Program-made: the position numbers and the translations under genes
The notes under the pieces: generated by a model
What the model saw: only the letters and a program-made list of their open reading frames with translations
Database searches by the model: none
Told to the model about the DNA's origin: nothing
DNA from: Gemmatimonadales bacterium
GTDB lineage: Bacteria > Gemmatimonadota > Gemmatimonadetes > Gemmatimonadales > GWC2-71-9
Direction: 5' to 3'
Length of the DNA: 62,519 nt
Assembly: GCA_025934955.1 (NCBI GenBank)
Contig: JAICWE010000013.1
Coordinates: 1-62,519, forward strand
Shown here: one piece after another, positions 21,321 through 28,997 of the stretch
Layout of the letters: every line of letters begins with the position of its first letter
How positions within the stretch are numbered: position 1 is the stretch's first letter

Positions 21321-21890
21321 ATGATGGGAATGTTGAAGGGTGTGGCAACGCTGGCTCTGGTATCGGTCGTGGCTGTCTCGACCGCACAGGCGCAGGGTGT
21401 CGAGCTCGGGCTCGGCGGTGGCGTCTCGATCCCGACGAACAGCAATTTCAAGAATGCATTCAAGACGGGCTGGAACGGCCAGGTGTCCCTGGGGTGGGTG
21501 GCGCAGAACATCCCCGTCGGCTTCGAGGTGGACGGGAACTTCCAGCGCAACAGCAGCAAGGCCACCGGTCTCGACATCAAGAACCAGCTGATCTACGGCA
21601 CCGGTAACGTCGTGTACAAGTTCAAGACCTCCGAATCCTCGATGTTCCATCCGTACATCATCGGCGGTGTGGGCGCGTACAACGCCAAGGAAAAGGGCAA
21701 CGACGTGCCGGCCGGAGTCGGTTCCACCACGAAGTTCGGTGTCAACGGCGGCGCCGGGTTCGACGTGGTGTCGAAGAGCAACGTCGGCTTCTTCGTCGAG
21801 GGCCGGTTCCACAACATCTTCATCAGCGGTGCGAACTTGAACTTCGTCAACGTCGACGCGGGCGTTCGCTTCAAGCTCGGCAGCCACTAA
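21321..21890 (+). CDS. Outer-membrane beta-barrel protein (OmpA-like eight-strand type)
   Basis: A 189-residue secreted protein. A signal peptide covers residues 1-24 and ends in TAQAQ. The remainder shows alternating hydrophobic/polar strands with Gly-rich turns (ELGLGGGVSIPTNSNF, VVYKFKTSESSMFHPYIIGGVG) and ends in FVNVDAGVRFKLGSH, a typical closing strand. It resembles the porin/OMP_b-brl family. ATG 21321 has AGGAG ten bases upstream; a second ATG follows directly at 21324. It is monocistronic, with its own promoter and a strong terminator. Confidence 0.83.
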   Translation: MMGMLKGVATLALVSVVAVSTAQAQGVELGLGGGVSIPTNSNFKNAFKTGWNGQVSLGWVAQNIPVGFEVDGNFQRNSSKATGLDIKNQLIYGTGNVVYKFKTSESSMFHPYIIGGVGAYNAKEKGNDVPAGVGSTTKFGVNGGAGFDVVSKSNVGFFVEGRFHNIFISGANLNFVNVDAGVRFKLGSH

Positions 21891-21914
21891 GCTCCCGCAG
21901 CTCGGAACACGACG

Positions 21915-21946
21915 CCGCCCCGCACCCGCGGGGCGGTTTCGTTTTT
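21915..21946 (+). terminator. Intrinsic terminator after the barrel gene
   Basis: A perfect 9-bp GC stem, CCGCCCCGC (21915-21923) with GCGGGGCGG (21928-21936), a 4-base loop, then TTTCGTTTTT. It starts 25 bases after the stop codon. Confidence 0.9.
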
Positions 21947-22006
21947 CCGCCCGCCGCGGCGTTCGACCGGTCACACCTCCGCGTCCCAACGCCGCGAGCG
22001 TGGCCC

Positions 22007-23422
22007 ATGCCCACGCTCGACGACGCCCGCCGCATCCTCCACGATCGCTTCGGTCATCCGGATTTCCGCCCGGCGCAACGCCGCGTGGTCGCCTCGGTGC
22101 TTCACGGGCACGACGTCCTCGCCGTGCTCCCCACCGGCGCGGGGAAGTCGGCGTGCTTCCAGGTGCCGGCGCTGGCGCTCGGCGGGCTCACTATCGTCGT
22201 CTCGCCTCTCATCTCCCTGATGCAGGACCAGGTGACCGCCGCGGTGCGCCGCGGCATCGCCGCCGCCGCGCTCAACTCGGCGCAGCCGGAGGGCGAGCGG
22301 CGCCGGGTGCTGGACCTCATCGCCCATCGCTCGCTCTCGCTGCTCTACGTGGCACCGGAGCGGCTCGAGCGGCTTCCCGGCGAGCTCACCGCCCTCGGCG
22401 TGGCGCCGCGGCTCCTCGCCGTGGACGAAGCCCACTGCGTCTCCGAGTGGGGCCACGACTTCCGCCCCGCGTTCCGTGCCCTCGGCGCGGCGCGCTGGCG
22501 CCTCGGTCGGCCGCAGTGCATGGCGCTCACCGGCAGCGCCACGCCGGACGTGCGCGATGACATCGAGCACTGTCTCCGGCTCGGCCGCTGCCGCGTCGGC
22601 TCCCGTTCGGTGCGCCACGTCGCCTCGTTCGATCGCGGCAACCTCCGATTCGAGGTGCAGCGCATCGGCGCCGGGCACCGGCGGCTCAACGCGCTGGTCG
22701 CGGCGCTCGACGCGGACCGCCGGCTCGCGCTGGTGTACGTGCCGACCCGGAGTCTCGCCGAGGTCGTCGCGGCGGCGGTGGCGCGCCGGGGACGGCGGGT
22801 GACGCCGTATCACGCGGGACTCGACCCGGCGCGGCGCGCCTACGCGCTGGAGCGGTTCCTCGGCGGCGACGTAGAGGTGGTGGTGGCAACGAGCGCGTTC
22901 GGCATGGGAATAGACAAGCCCGATGTCAGACTCGTCGTCCACTGGATGCTTCCGCCCACGCTGGAGTCGTACTACCAGGAGGCGGGCCGCGCCGGGCGCG
23001 ACGGTCTCCCGTCGCGCTGCCTCTTGCTGCATCGCGCCGGCGACGCGCGCATCCACCGCCGCCAGCTCGCCGCCACCTTTCCGCCGCGCCGCATCCTCGA
23101 GGCGCTCTGGAGCGAGCCGGGCCGCGCCTCGCGCCTGCCCAGGAGCCTGGTCGCCTCCGCCGACCGGCTCCGCCGCGAGCTCCGGCCCGAGCGCGGCGCG
23201 GTGGACTGGGCACCGGTCGATCGCCGCCGGCGCGCGGCCGAGGGCCGCGTGGACGCGGTCGAGCGCTACGCCACCGGCTCACAGTGTCGTCGCGCCGCGC
23301 TGCTGGAGTACTTCGGCGAGCGGATCAACGTCACCTGCACCGGCTGTGATCGCTGCGACCGGCCGAGCATCTTCGCGTCGCTGCGACGCAGCTCCCGCAT
23401 GCGCATGGTCGCGGAGCATTGA
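22007..23422 (+). CDS. recQ: RecQ-type ATP-dependent DNA helicase, short form
   Basis: A 471-residue superfamily-2 helicase. Motif I is LPTGAGKS, motif Ia SPLISLMQDQ, the DEAH box lies in AVDEAHCVSEWGHDFRP, and motifs V and VI are in FGMGIDKPDVR and YYQEAGRAGRDG. The C-terminal zinc cysteines (CRRAALLEYFGE, then CTGCDRC) are present, but the protein ends about 20 residues later. The winged-helix RQC part and HRDC domain of full RecQ are therefore missing. It likely unwinds recombination or repair intermediates. ATG 22007 starts after the terminator. Confidence 0.9.
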   Translation: MPTLDDARRILHDRFGHPDFRPAQRRVVASVLHGHDVLAVLPTGAGKSACFQVPALALGGLTIVVSPLISLMQDQVTAAVRRGIAAAALNSAQPEGERRRVLDLIAHRSLSLLYVAPERLERLPGELTALGVAPRLLAVDEAHCVSEWGHDFRPAFRALGAARWRLGRPQCMALTGSATPDVRDDIEHCLRLGRCRVGSRSVRHVASFDRGNLRFEVQRIGAGHRRLNALVAALDADRRLALVYVPTRSLAEVVAAAVARRGRRVTPYHAGLDPARRAYALERFLGGDVEVVVATSAFGMGIDKPDVRLVVHWMLPPTLESYYQEAGRAGRDGLPSRCLLLHRAGDARIHRRQLAATFPPRRILEALWSEPGRASRLPRSLVASADRLRRELRPERGAVDWAPVDRRRRAAEGRVDAVERYATGSQCRRAALLEYFGERINVTCTGCDRCDRPSIFASLRRSSRMRMVAEH

Positions 23423-23456
23423 AGGCGTCCGGGGTGTCCGGCCCGGCACCGCCGTA

Positions 23457-23462
23457 TATATT
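23457..23462 (+). promoter_or_regulatory. Candidate -10 element for acyl-CoA dehydrogenase
   Basis: TATATT matches 5 of 6 consensus bases and lies in the 71-base gap after recQ, 31 bases before the dehydrogenase ATG. The -35 region at the expected distance (GTGTCC) is weak. Confidence 0.35.
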
Positions 23463-23493
23463 CCCGCCCGAACTCACCGGCCGGGACGCCGCC

Positions 23494-24711
23494 ATGGACG
23501 ATTCGCTCTACTTCTCCGAGCAGCACCACCAGGTACGCGAGATGGTGCGCGACTTCGCGGCGCAGGAGGTCGCCCCGGTCGCCCGCGAGCTCGATCGCAG
23601 CTCGACGTTCCTCTGGGACAACGTCAAGAAGATGGGCGAGCTCGGCCTCCTCGGGGTGCCGTGGAGCGAGGAGCTGGGCGGCGCCGGCATGGACCAGCTC
23701 TCCTACTACATCACGCTGCACGAGCTGGCCAAGGTGGACGCGAGCCACGCGCTCACCGTCAGCGCGCACACCAACCTCGGCACCTCGCCCATCGTGGAGT
23801 TCGGCACCGAGGAGCAGCGTCGCCGCTACGTGCCGCTGCTCGCCAGCGGCCAGGTGCTCGGCGGCTTCGGACTCACCGAACCCGGCGCCGGCTCCGACGC
23901 GGGCGGCACCGCGACCACCGCCGTGGACAAGGGCGACCACTACGTCCTGAACGGCTCCAAGATCTTCATCACCCACGCCGGCGTCGGCGAGATTTTTTCC
24001 GTCACCGCGCGCACCGAGCCGGGCAAGGGAAGCCGCGGCATCACCAGCTTCATCGTCACCAAGGACACCACCGACCTCGACGAGGCCAGGCGGCTCGGCA
24101 TCGGCCACTGCGCCGACCTTCCGAAGACACCGGGCGTCCGCGCCGGCAAGAAGGAAGAGAAGATGGGCTGGCGGGCGAGCGACACCCGCGAGCTGATCTT
24201 CGAGGACGCGATCGTACCGAAGGAGAACGTGCTCGGCGAGCTGGGTCTCGGCTTCGTCAATTTCCTCAAGACACTCGACGCCGGCCGCATCGGGATCGCC
24301 GCGGTATCGCTCGGCATCGCTGAAGGAGCGTATGAGGAGGCGCTGCGCTACGCGGGGGCGCGCAAGCAGTTCGGCAAGCCGATCGGCAGCTTCCAGGGTG
24401 TCAACTTCCAACTCGCCGATATGGCGCTCGAAATCCAGGCCGGCACCCATCTGCTGTACCATGCGGCGTGGCTCAAGCAGAATGGCCGTCCATTCAAGAA
24501 GGAAGCGGCCATGGCCAAGCTCTACTGCTCCGAGCTGGCCATGCGGGTGACCACCAAGGCGGTGCAGGTGTTCGGCGGCTACGGCTACACCACGGAGTAC
24601 CCGGTCGAGCGCATGATGCGCGACGCCAAGGTGTGCGAAATCGGCGAGGGCACCAGCGAAATTCAGCGCATCGTCATCGCCCGCCACATCCTGGGTGACA
24701 TCGCGGGTTAG
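23494..24711 (+). CDS. Acyl-CoA dehydrogenase (short/branched-chain type)
   Basis: A 405-residue FAD flavoprotein that oxidises acyl-CoA to enoyl-CoA, passing electrons to ETF. FAD/substrate motifs are GGFGLTEPGAGSDAGG and FITHAGVGEIFSVTART. The catalytic base position near the C-terminus reads GEGTSEIQR with Glu385, as in medium, short and branched-chain enzymes. Isovaleryl-CoA dehydrogenases usually have a non-acidic residue there, so that specific call is not supported. About 20 extra residues lie around GIGHCADLPKTPGVRAG. ATG 23494 begins the conserved N-terminus. It could feed the mutase and hydratase genes upstream. Confidence 0.92.
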   Translation: MDDSLYFSEQHHQVREMVRDFAAQEVAPVARELDRSSTFLWDNVKKMGELGLLGVPWSEELGGAGMDQLSYYITLHELAKVDASHALTVSAHTNLGTSPIVEFGTEEQRRRYVPLLASGQVLGGFGLTEPGAGSDAGGTATTAVDKGDHYVLNGSKIFITHAGVGEIFSVTARTEPGKGSRGITSFIVTKDTTDLDEARRLGIGHCADLPKTPGVRAGKKEEKMGWRASDTRELIFEDAIVPKENVLGELGLGFVNFLKTLDAGRIGIAAVSLGIAEGAYEEALRYAGARKQFGKPIGSFQGVNFQLADMALEIQAGTHLLYHAAWLKQNGRPFKKEAAMAKLYCSELAMRVTTKAVQVFGGYGYTTEYPVERMMRDAKVCEIGEGTSEIQRIVIARHILGDIAG

Positions 24712-24725
24712 GGCGATTGCCCTAA
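24708..24725. promoter_or_regulatory. 18-base inverted repeat overlapping a -35 box and the upstream stop codon
   Basis: TTAGGGC (24708-24714), a GATT spacer, then GCCCTAA (24719-24725). It contains the acyl-CoA dehydrogenase stop codon and covers the TTGCCC -35 box of the RNase E/G promoter. It is either an operator or a weak terminator; no T-tract follows, which favours the operator reading. Confidence 0.5.
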
Positions 24726-24745
24726 AGCCCCTCCCGCCATATCAT
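24717..24745 (+). promoter_or_regulatory. Promoter of the RNase E/G gene
   Basis: TTGCCC (24717-24722) and TATCAT (24740-24745) are separated by exactly 17 bases. The -10 box matches 5 of 6 consensus positions. Transcription would start near 24752, leaving a leader of about 150 bases. Confidence 0.55.
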
Positions 24746-24751
24746 TAGCCG

Positions 24752-24900
24752 GTCATAAAACGCGTCTTCCTCGGCGCGGCGGGGTTTTCGGTCCGCCACG
24801 CACATTCAGGCCGACGCGTTTCTCGTATCGGCCGCCCTCCTGGCGGCCCCGTCACGTCGCCGCCCGGCGTCCGTTCAGGACGCGCGGCCGAGGAATCGGC
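24752..24900 (+). promoter_or_regulatory. Structured 5' leader of the RNase E/G mRNA
   Basis: About 150 bases with no open gene. AAACGCGTC (24758-24766) pairs with GACGCGTTT (24813-24821). GGCCGCC (24830-24836) pairs with GGCGGCC (24842-24848) across a 5-base loop. GCGTCC (24867-24872) pairs with GGACGC (24878-24883) across GTTCA. The SD GAGGA (24890-24894) and TTG start follow. E. coli rne autoregulates through leader hairpins, and this leader may do the same. The role is inference; the pairings are seen. Confidence 0.5.
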
Positions 24901-26574
24901 TTGAAGCGCGAGATTCTCATCAACGGCAGCCAGCGCGAGACGCGCGTGGCCATCCTCGAAGACGATCGCCTCGTCGAGCTCATGGTGGATCGCCAGGACC
25001 ATCGGCGCTCCGTCGGCGACATCTATCTCGGCCGCGTCGACGCGGTCCTCCCCGGCATTCAGGCGGCGTTCGTCGACATCGGCCAGGAGAAGAGCGCCTT
25101 TCTCCACGCCTCCGACCTGCTCGAGCCCGATGAGGACGAGGAGCCGGGCGAGGACGTCGACGACGACGTAGACGTCGCGTCGGCAGAGGCGGGCGACGAG
25201 GCCGCGGCCGACGATCGGAACGGCGAGCGCAGCGGCCGGCGCGGCCGCCGCGGCCGCGGTGGTGCCACCACCGAGCGGGCCGAACCGCGCACCGAAGCCC
25301 GCCAGCGCGAGCCCTCCCGCCGCGCGGTTCCCAACATCGCCGACATCTTGAAGAAGGGTCAGACGCTGCCGGTCCAGGTGACCAAGGAACCGATCGGCAC
25401 CAAGGGCTGCCGGGTCACCGCGCAGATCTCGCTCGCCGGTCGCTTCCTGGTCTACATGCCATTCGCGTCGAAGGTCGGGGTCAGCCGGAAGATCGAGAGC
25501 CGGGAGCAGCGCGCCAAGCTGCGCGAGCTGGTGACGGCGCTGCTGCCGAAGGACGCCGGCGGCGTCATCGTGCGGACCGTCGCGGAGGGGGTCACCGAAG
25601 AGCACTTCAAGCGGGAGATCGACTCGCTCCTCGCCACCTGGAAGAAGGTCAATCGCAAGAAGACCTTCGTCCGGCGCGCGCCGGCGCTGCTCCAGCGCGA
25701 GACCAGTCTCACCCGCGGCATCATCCGCGATCTCTTCAGCGCCAAGGTGGACGCGCTCTGGGTGGACTCGAAGGAGCTGTACAACGAGGTGGAGCAGTAC
25801 CTCCAGACGATCGACCCCGAGCTGATGAGCCGGGTGCATTTCTACAGCGAGCCGACGCCGCTCTTCGACAAGTTCGACATCGAAAACGAGATCCGCGATC
25901 TCTTCAAGGCCCGGGTGGAGCTGCCGACCGGCGGCTATCTCGTCATCCAGCCCACCGAGGCACTGGTCTCGATCGACGTGAACACCGGCCGCTACACCGG
26001 CAAGAAGGATCCGGAGAAGACGATCCTCCGCACCAACGTCGAGGCGGCGCGCGAGATCGCGCGGCAGATCCGGCTGCGCGACATCGGCGGCATCATCGTC
26101 TGCGACTTCATCGACATGGAGACCCGCTCCAACCGCGACAAGGTGCTGCAGGAGCTCCGCACCCATCTCGGCCGCGACCGCGCGCGCACCAAGGCGTTCG
26201 CCGTGTCGGAGCTGGGCCTGGTGGAGATGACGCGGCAGCGGGTGCGCCCGTCGCTGTGGCACTCGATGACCACCGACTGCCCGACCTGCGCCGGCACCGG
26301 CCGCGTGTTCACGCCGGAAGTCGTGGCCCGGCGGCTGGAACGCTCGCTCAAGCGCGCGGGACATGAGGAGCGCGAACGCCAGCTTGCCATCCGGGTGCAT
26401 CCGGAGGTCGCGCTGTATCTGCTGGAGGAGGAGCCCAAGTTCCTCCAGACCGTGCAGAAGGCGACCGGCCTCGACCTCGAACTGCGCGACGACCCGATGA
26501 TGCGGCTCGACGAGTTCCGCCTGATGAGCCGGCCAGCGGGGCGGGACGTCACCGAGCTCTACGCGGTGGCCTGA
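24901..26574 (+). CDS. rng: Ribonuclease E/G family endoribonuclease
   Basis: A 557-residue single-strand-specific endoribonuclease. The start is TTG 24901 with GAGGA six bases upstream and the typical KREILIN N-terminus. An S1-like domain (GDIYLGRVDAVLPGIQAAFVDIG) is split by an insertion at about residues 76-143, first Asp/Glu-rich, then Arg/Gly-rich. The catalytic DNase I-like part follows with SIDVNTG and DFIDME, the metal Asp region. A zinc-link CPTCAGTGRV joins the small domain. There is no long RNase E degradosome tail, so it is RNase G-like in length. It probably processes rRNA and mRNA. Confidence 0.93.
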   Translation: MKREILINGSQRETRVAILEDDRLVELMVDRQDHRRSVGDIYLGRVDAVLPGIQAAFVDIGQEKSAFLHASDLLEPDEDEEPGEDVDDDVDVASAEAGDEAAADDRNGERSGRRGRRGRGGATTERAEPRTEARQREPSRRAVPNIADILKKGQTLPVQVTKEPIGTKGCRVTAQISLAGRFLVYMPFASKVGVSRKIESREQRAKLRELVTALLPKDAGGVIVRTVAEGVTEEHFKREIDSLLATWKKVNRKKTFVRRAPALLQRETSLTRGIIRDLFSAKVDALWVDSKELYNEVEQYLQTIDPELMSRVHFYSEPTPLFDKFDIENEIRDLFKARVELPTGGYLVIQPTEALVSIDVNTGRYTGKKDPEKTILRTNVEAAREIARQIRLRDIGGIIVCDFIDMETRSNRDKVLQELRTHLGRDRARTKAFAVSELGLVEMTRQRVRPSLWHSMTTDCPTCAGTGRVFTPEVVARRLERSLKRAGHEERERQLAIRVHPEVALYLLEEEPKFLQTVQKATGLDLELRDDPMMRLDEFRLMSRPAGRDVTELYAVA

Positions 26575-26592
26575 GCCGCGACCTCGGCGGGG

Positions 26593-26621
26593 TTGCGATA
26601 GGTCGAGCCGCGGCTTATAGT
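26593..26621 (+). promoter_or_regulatory. Promoter of rplU-rpmA
   Basis: TTGCGA (26593-26598) and TATAGT (26616-26621) are separated by 17 bases; the -10 box matches 5 of 6 positions. It lies 40 bases upstream of the rplU ATG in the 86-base gap after the RNase gene. Confidence 0.6.
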
Positions 26622-26660
26622 TCCGGGCTCTTTGGCCAGACTTTCGACCACGGGTTCAGC

Positions 26661-26975
26661 ATGTACGCAATTTTCCGGGCGCTGGGCAAGCAGTTCCGCG
26701 CCGAAAAAGGCAAGACGGTCCGCCTCCCGCTCATGAGCGCCGAGCCGGGCAGCACGGTCACCTTCGATGAGGTGCTGCTCTCGTCTGACGGCACGGCCAT
26801 CAACGCGGGCACGCCGCTGGTGAAGGGCGCGTCGGTCACGGCCGAGGTCGTGGGCAACGGCAAGGAGCGCAAGATCTACGTCTTCAAGTTCAAGCGCCGG
26901 AAGAACTATCGCCGGAAGACGGGTCACCGGCAGAAGTTCACCGAAGTGCGCATCACCGACGTGAAGGTGGGCTGA
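26661..26975 (+). CDS. rplU: 50S ribosomal protein L21
   Basis: 104 residues, the usual length of bL21. The N-terminus [17 protein letters not shown], the central VTFDEVLL and the Lys/Arg-rich [16 protein letters not shown] with C-terminal VRITDVK match the family. It binds 23S rRNA. rpmA follows after 3 bases, the near-universal arrangement. Confidence 0.97.
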   Translation: MYAIFRALGKQFRAEKGKTVRLPLMSAEPGSTVTFDEVLLSSDGTAINAGTPLVKGASVTAEVVGNGKERKIYVFKFKRRKNYRRKTGHRQKFTEVRITDVKVG

Positions 26976-26978
26976 CCC

Positions 26979-27257
26979 ATGGCGCACAAGAAGGGCGTAG
27001 GCTCGAGCCGCAACGGGCGCACCAGCAATCCGCAGTATCTCGGCGTGAAGAAGTTCGGTGGCGAGCGGGTGCGCGCGGGCAACATCCTGGTCCGCCAGCG
27101 CGGCACCCGGTTCCATCCCGGCCGCAACGTCGGCCGCGGCACCGACGACACGCTGTTCGCGCTGGTCGACGGCGTGGTGAAGTTCGAGAACAAGGACAAG
27201 ACCCGGCAGAAGGTGTCGGTCTATCCGCCGGTCATGGAGACGGCCGCCGCGTCCTGA
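26979..27257 (+). CDS. rpmA: 50S ribosomal protein L27
   Basis: 92 residues of bL27. The N-terminus [14 protein letters not shown] begins without the cleavable extension seen in Firmicutes, so the flexible tail can reach the peptidyl-transferase centre directly. [22 protein letters not shown] is the family core. It is co-transcribed with rplU and followed by an intrinsic terminator. Confidence 0.97.
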   Translation: MAHKKGVGSSRNGRTSNPQYLGVKKFGGERVRAGNILVRQRGTRFHPGRNVGRGTDDTLFALVDGVVKFENKDKTRQKVSVYPPVMETAAAS

Positions 27258-27279
27258 TGCTGAGCGCGTGCGGACCCGC

Positions 27280-27311
27280 GGGGCGCCGGATTCGATCCGG
27301 CGCCCCGTTTT
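27280..27311 (+). terminator. Intrinsic terminator after rpmA
   Basis: A perfect 12-bp stem, GGGGCGCCGGAT (27280-27291) with ATCCGGCGCCCC (27295-27306), a 3-base apex and GTTTTCG tail. It starts 22 bases after the rpmA stop. Confidence 0.92.
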
Positions 27312-27348
27312 CGTTGCTATCTTCCGGTCATCCTCTGCCGGAGCGGGT

Positions 27349-27702
27349 ATGCCGAATCTGTTCGATCGACTGAATCAGGAGCTGGAAGCATTCGGGCGCC
27401 GGGCCCAGACCGCGCTGGACGAAGGCAAGCTGCAGATCGAGCTGCTCCGCCTCCGCCGCCAGCGCGACGTCGCCGCGCGCCAGCTCGGCACGCTGGTCTA
27501 CCGTCGCGAGCGCGGCGGGCAGTCCGAGCCGCGCCGCATCGACGCCGTCATGCTGCGGCTGGATGATCTGGAGCAGGAGATCGCCTCGCTGGAGGCGCGG
27601 CTAAAGGAGATGGGCTGCGAGCCGCCGGGCGCGTCGAGCGAGTCCGAGGCGGAGCCGGTTACGGCGGATACGGCGGAGGGCCAGGCGCACACCGGCGTCT
27701 GA
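27349..27702 (+). CDS. Small coiled-coil protein, unknown function
   Basis: 117 residues without a family I recognise. Helical heptads run from about residue 5 to 92 (RLNQELEAFGRRAQTAL, then LDDLEQEIASLEARLKEMG), ending in an acidic, disordered tail. ATG 27349 was chosen because the region before it holds the rpmA terminator. A -10-like TATCTT lies at 27318-27323. It lacks a signal peptide, so it is probably cytoplasmic. Confidence 0.6.
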   Translation: MPNLFDRLNQELEAFGRRAQTALDEGKLQIELLRLRRQRDVAARQLGTLVYRRERGGQSEPRRIDAVMLRLDDLEQEIASLEARLKEMGCEPPGASSESEAEPVTADTAEGQAHTGV

Positions 27703-27729
27703 CCCTCTCGGACGCGCCGGCCCGACCGG

Positions 27730-28992
27730 TCAGCGGGCAGGCGGCAGCTCCCGATAGCGCTGGAGCAGCTCCGTCTGCCGGCTGACCAGCGGCACATCCC
27801 GTCCGCGGATCAGCACGTGCTCCGGCACGCCGGACAGCTCCAGCGGATCGCCCGACCAGACCACGACGTCCGCCACCTTTCCCGGCTCGAGCGAGCCGTA
27901 GCGGTCGCCCAATCCGAATGCCCGCGCCGGCTCCAGCGTCACCGCCGCCAGCGCCGTCTCCCACTTCATTCCGTTGCGTACCGCGTTGCCGGCTTCGAGT
28001 CGGAGGTCGCGCGAGTGCGCTTCGTCGGGCTGGGCCAGCGTCACGTGCACGCCGGCGTCCGCGAGCAGCGTGGCGTTGTCGAGCCGCACCGCGGGCGCCT
28101 CCAGGTCGGGGATGTCGCGCAGCGGCTCGACCACCACCGGCACCTGCGCCGCCGCGATTTCCCCCGCGACTTGCCACCCTTCCGCCGCCCCGCGCAGCAC
28201 GAGGTGCAGCTTGAACTCCTGCGCGATCCGCAGCGCGCTCTCGATGTCGCTCCGGCGATTGACGGCCACGTAGAGCGGCAGCTCGCCGCGGAGCACCGGG
28301 AGCAGCGCCTCGAGCTCGGCCGCGGGCGCCGCGAGCGGCTCGATCTGCGCGCGGCGGAAATCGGCGCGACGCTCGTCGTACTCTCGCGCGTCACGCAGCA
28401 GCTGGCGCAGCCGCTGGAGCGTGCCGGCGCGGCTGCCGCCGTTCGCGGGCTTGGCCCGCTGCCCGAGATTCGCCACCATCGCGACCGATGGACGCACCGT
28501 GATCTGCGCGAGGTCGCTTCCGTCGAGATCAATGGCGGCGGCCTGGCCCGGCAGGAAGTCGCCGTCCGGCAGCACGATCGCGGTGGTGACGCCCTGCATC
28601 CGCACGACCGGGATCTCTATGGCCGCGGGGTTGATCCCTTCGGCGACGGCGAACGACGGACTCACCGCGCCGGTGTCGGCGTCCTCGGTCGCCTCCTGCT
28701 CCCCACCGGTCTCCAGCAGGTGCACACCGATGGACGTCGCGGCGTGGAAGAAGCCCGGCGTCACCACCTTGCCGGTGGCGTCGATGCGGGTGGCACCATC
28801 GGGAATCGCGACATCGCGGCCGACGGCAGTGATGACGCCGTCCTTGATGATCACGGTGCCGTGTTCGATGACCGCACCGCTCACCGGGTGGACCGTGCCG
28901 CCGGTGATGGCAACGGTCTGGGCCTGCGCCGCCGCCGCGGTGACGAGCAGCGCCGTGAGTGCGCGGACGGCGCGCGACAGTGTGCCGGTCAT
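27730..28992 (-). CDS. Amidohydrolase-fold protein with degenerate metal site, exported
   Basis: 420 residues with a signal peptide (about 1-24, ending AAAQAQ). The chain follows the amidohydrolase plan: a beta-sandwich start, IDATGKVVTPGFF, then the barrel, and GSLEPGKVADVVVWSGDP at the end. The HxH metal motif is replaced by His83-Ala-Ala85. The later ligand regions read VAVNRRSDI and LHLVLRGAAEG, with no matching His pair. It is therefore probably inactive as a hydrolase. It is translated with the intact paralogue just upstream (5-base gap, GGGAGGTGAG SD). A structural or regulatory partner role is inference. Confidence 0.82.
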   Translation of the reverse strand: MTGTLSRAVRALTALLVTAAAAQAQTVAITGGTVHPVSGAVIEHGTVIIKDGVITAVGRDVAIPDGATRIDATGKVVTPGFFHAATSIGVHLLETGGEQEATEDADTGAVSPSFAVAEGINPAAIEIPVVRMQGVTTAIVLPDGDFLPGQAAAIDLDGSDLAQITVRPSVAMVANLGQRAKPANGGSRAGTLQRLRQLLRDAREYDERRADFRRAQIEPLAAPAAELEALLPVLRGELPLYVAVNRRSDIESALRIAQEFKLHLVLRGAAEGWQVAGEIAAAQVPVVVEPLRDIPDLEAPAVRLDNATLLADAGVHVTLAQPDEAHSRDLRLEAGNAVRNGMKWETALAAVTLEPARAFGLGDRYGSLEPGKVADVVVWSGDPLELSGVPEHVLIRGRDVPLVSRQTELLQRYRELPPAR

Positions 28993-28997
28993 GGCGC

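Noticed and set aside
23494..24711. Annotation as isovaleryl-CoA dehydrogenase based on the leucine-type neighbours
   Set aside because: The base Glu385 is at the C-terminal GEGTSE position, unlike isovaleryl-CoA dehydrogenases; a general short/branched-chain call is safer.
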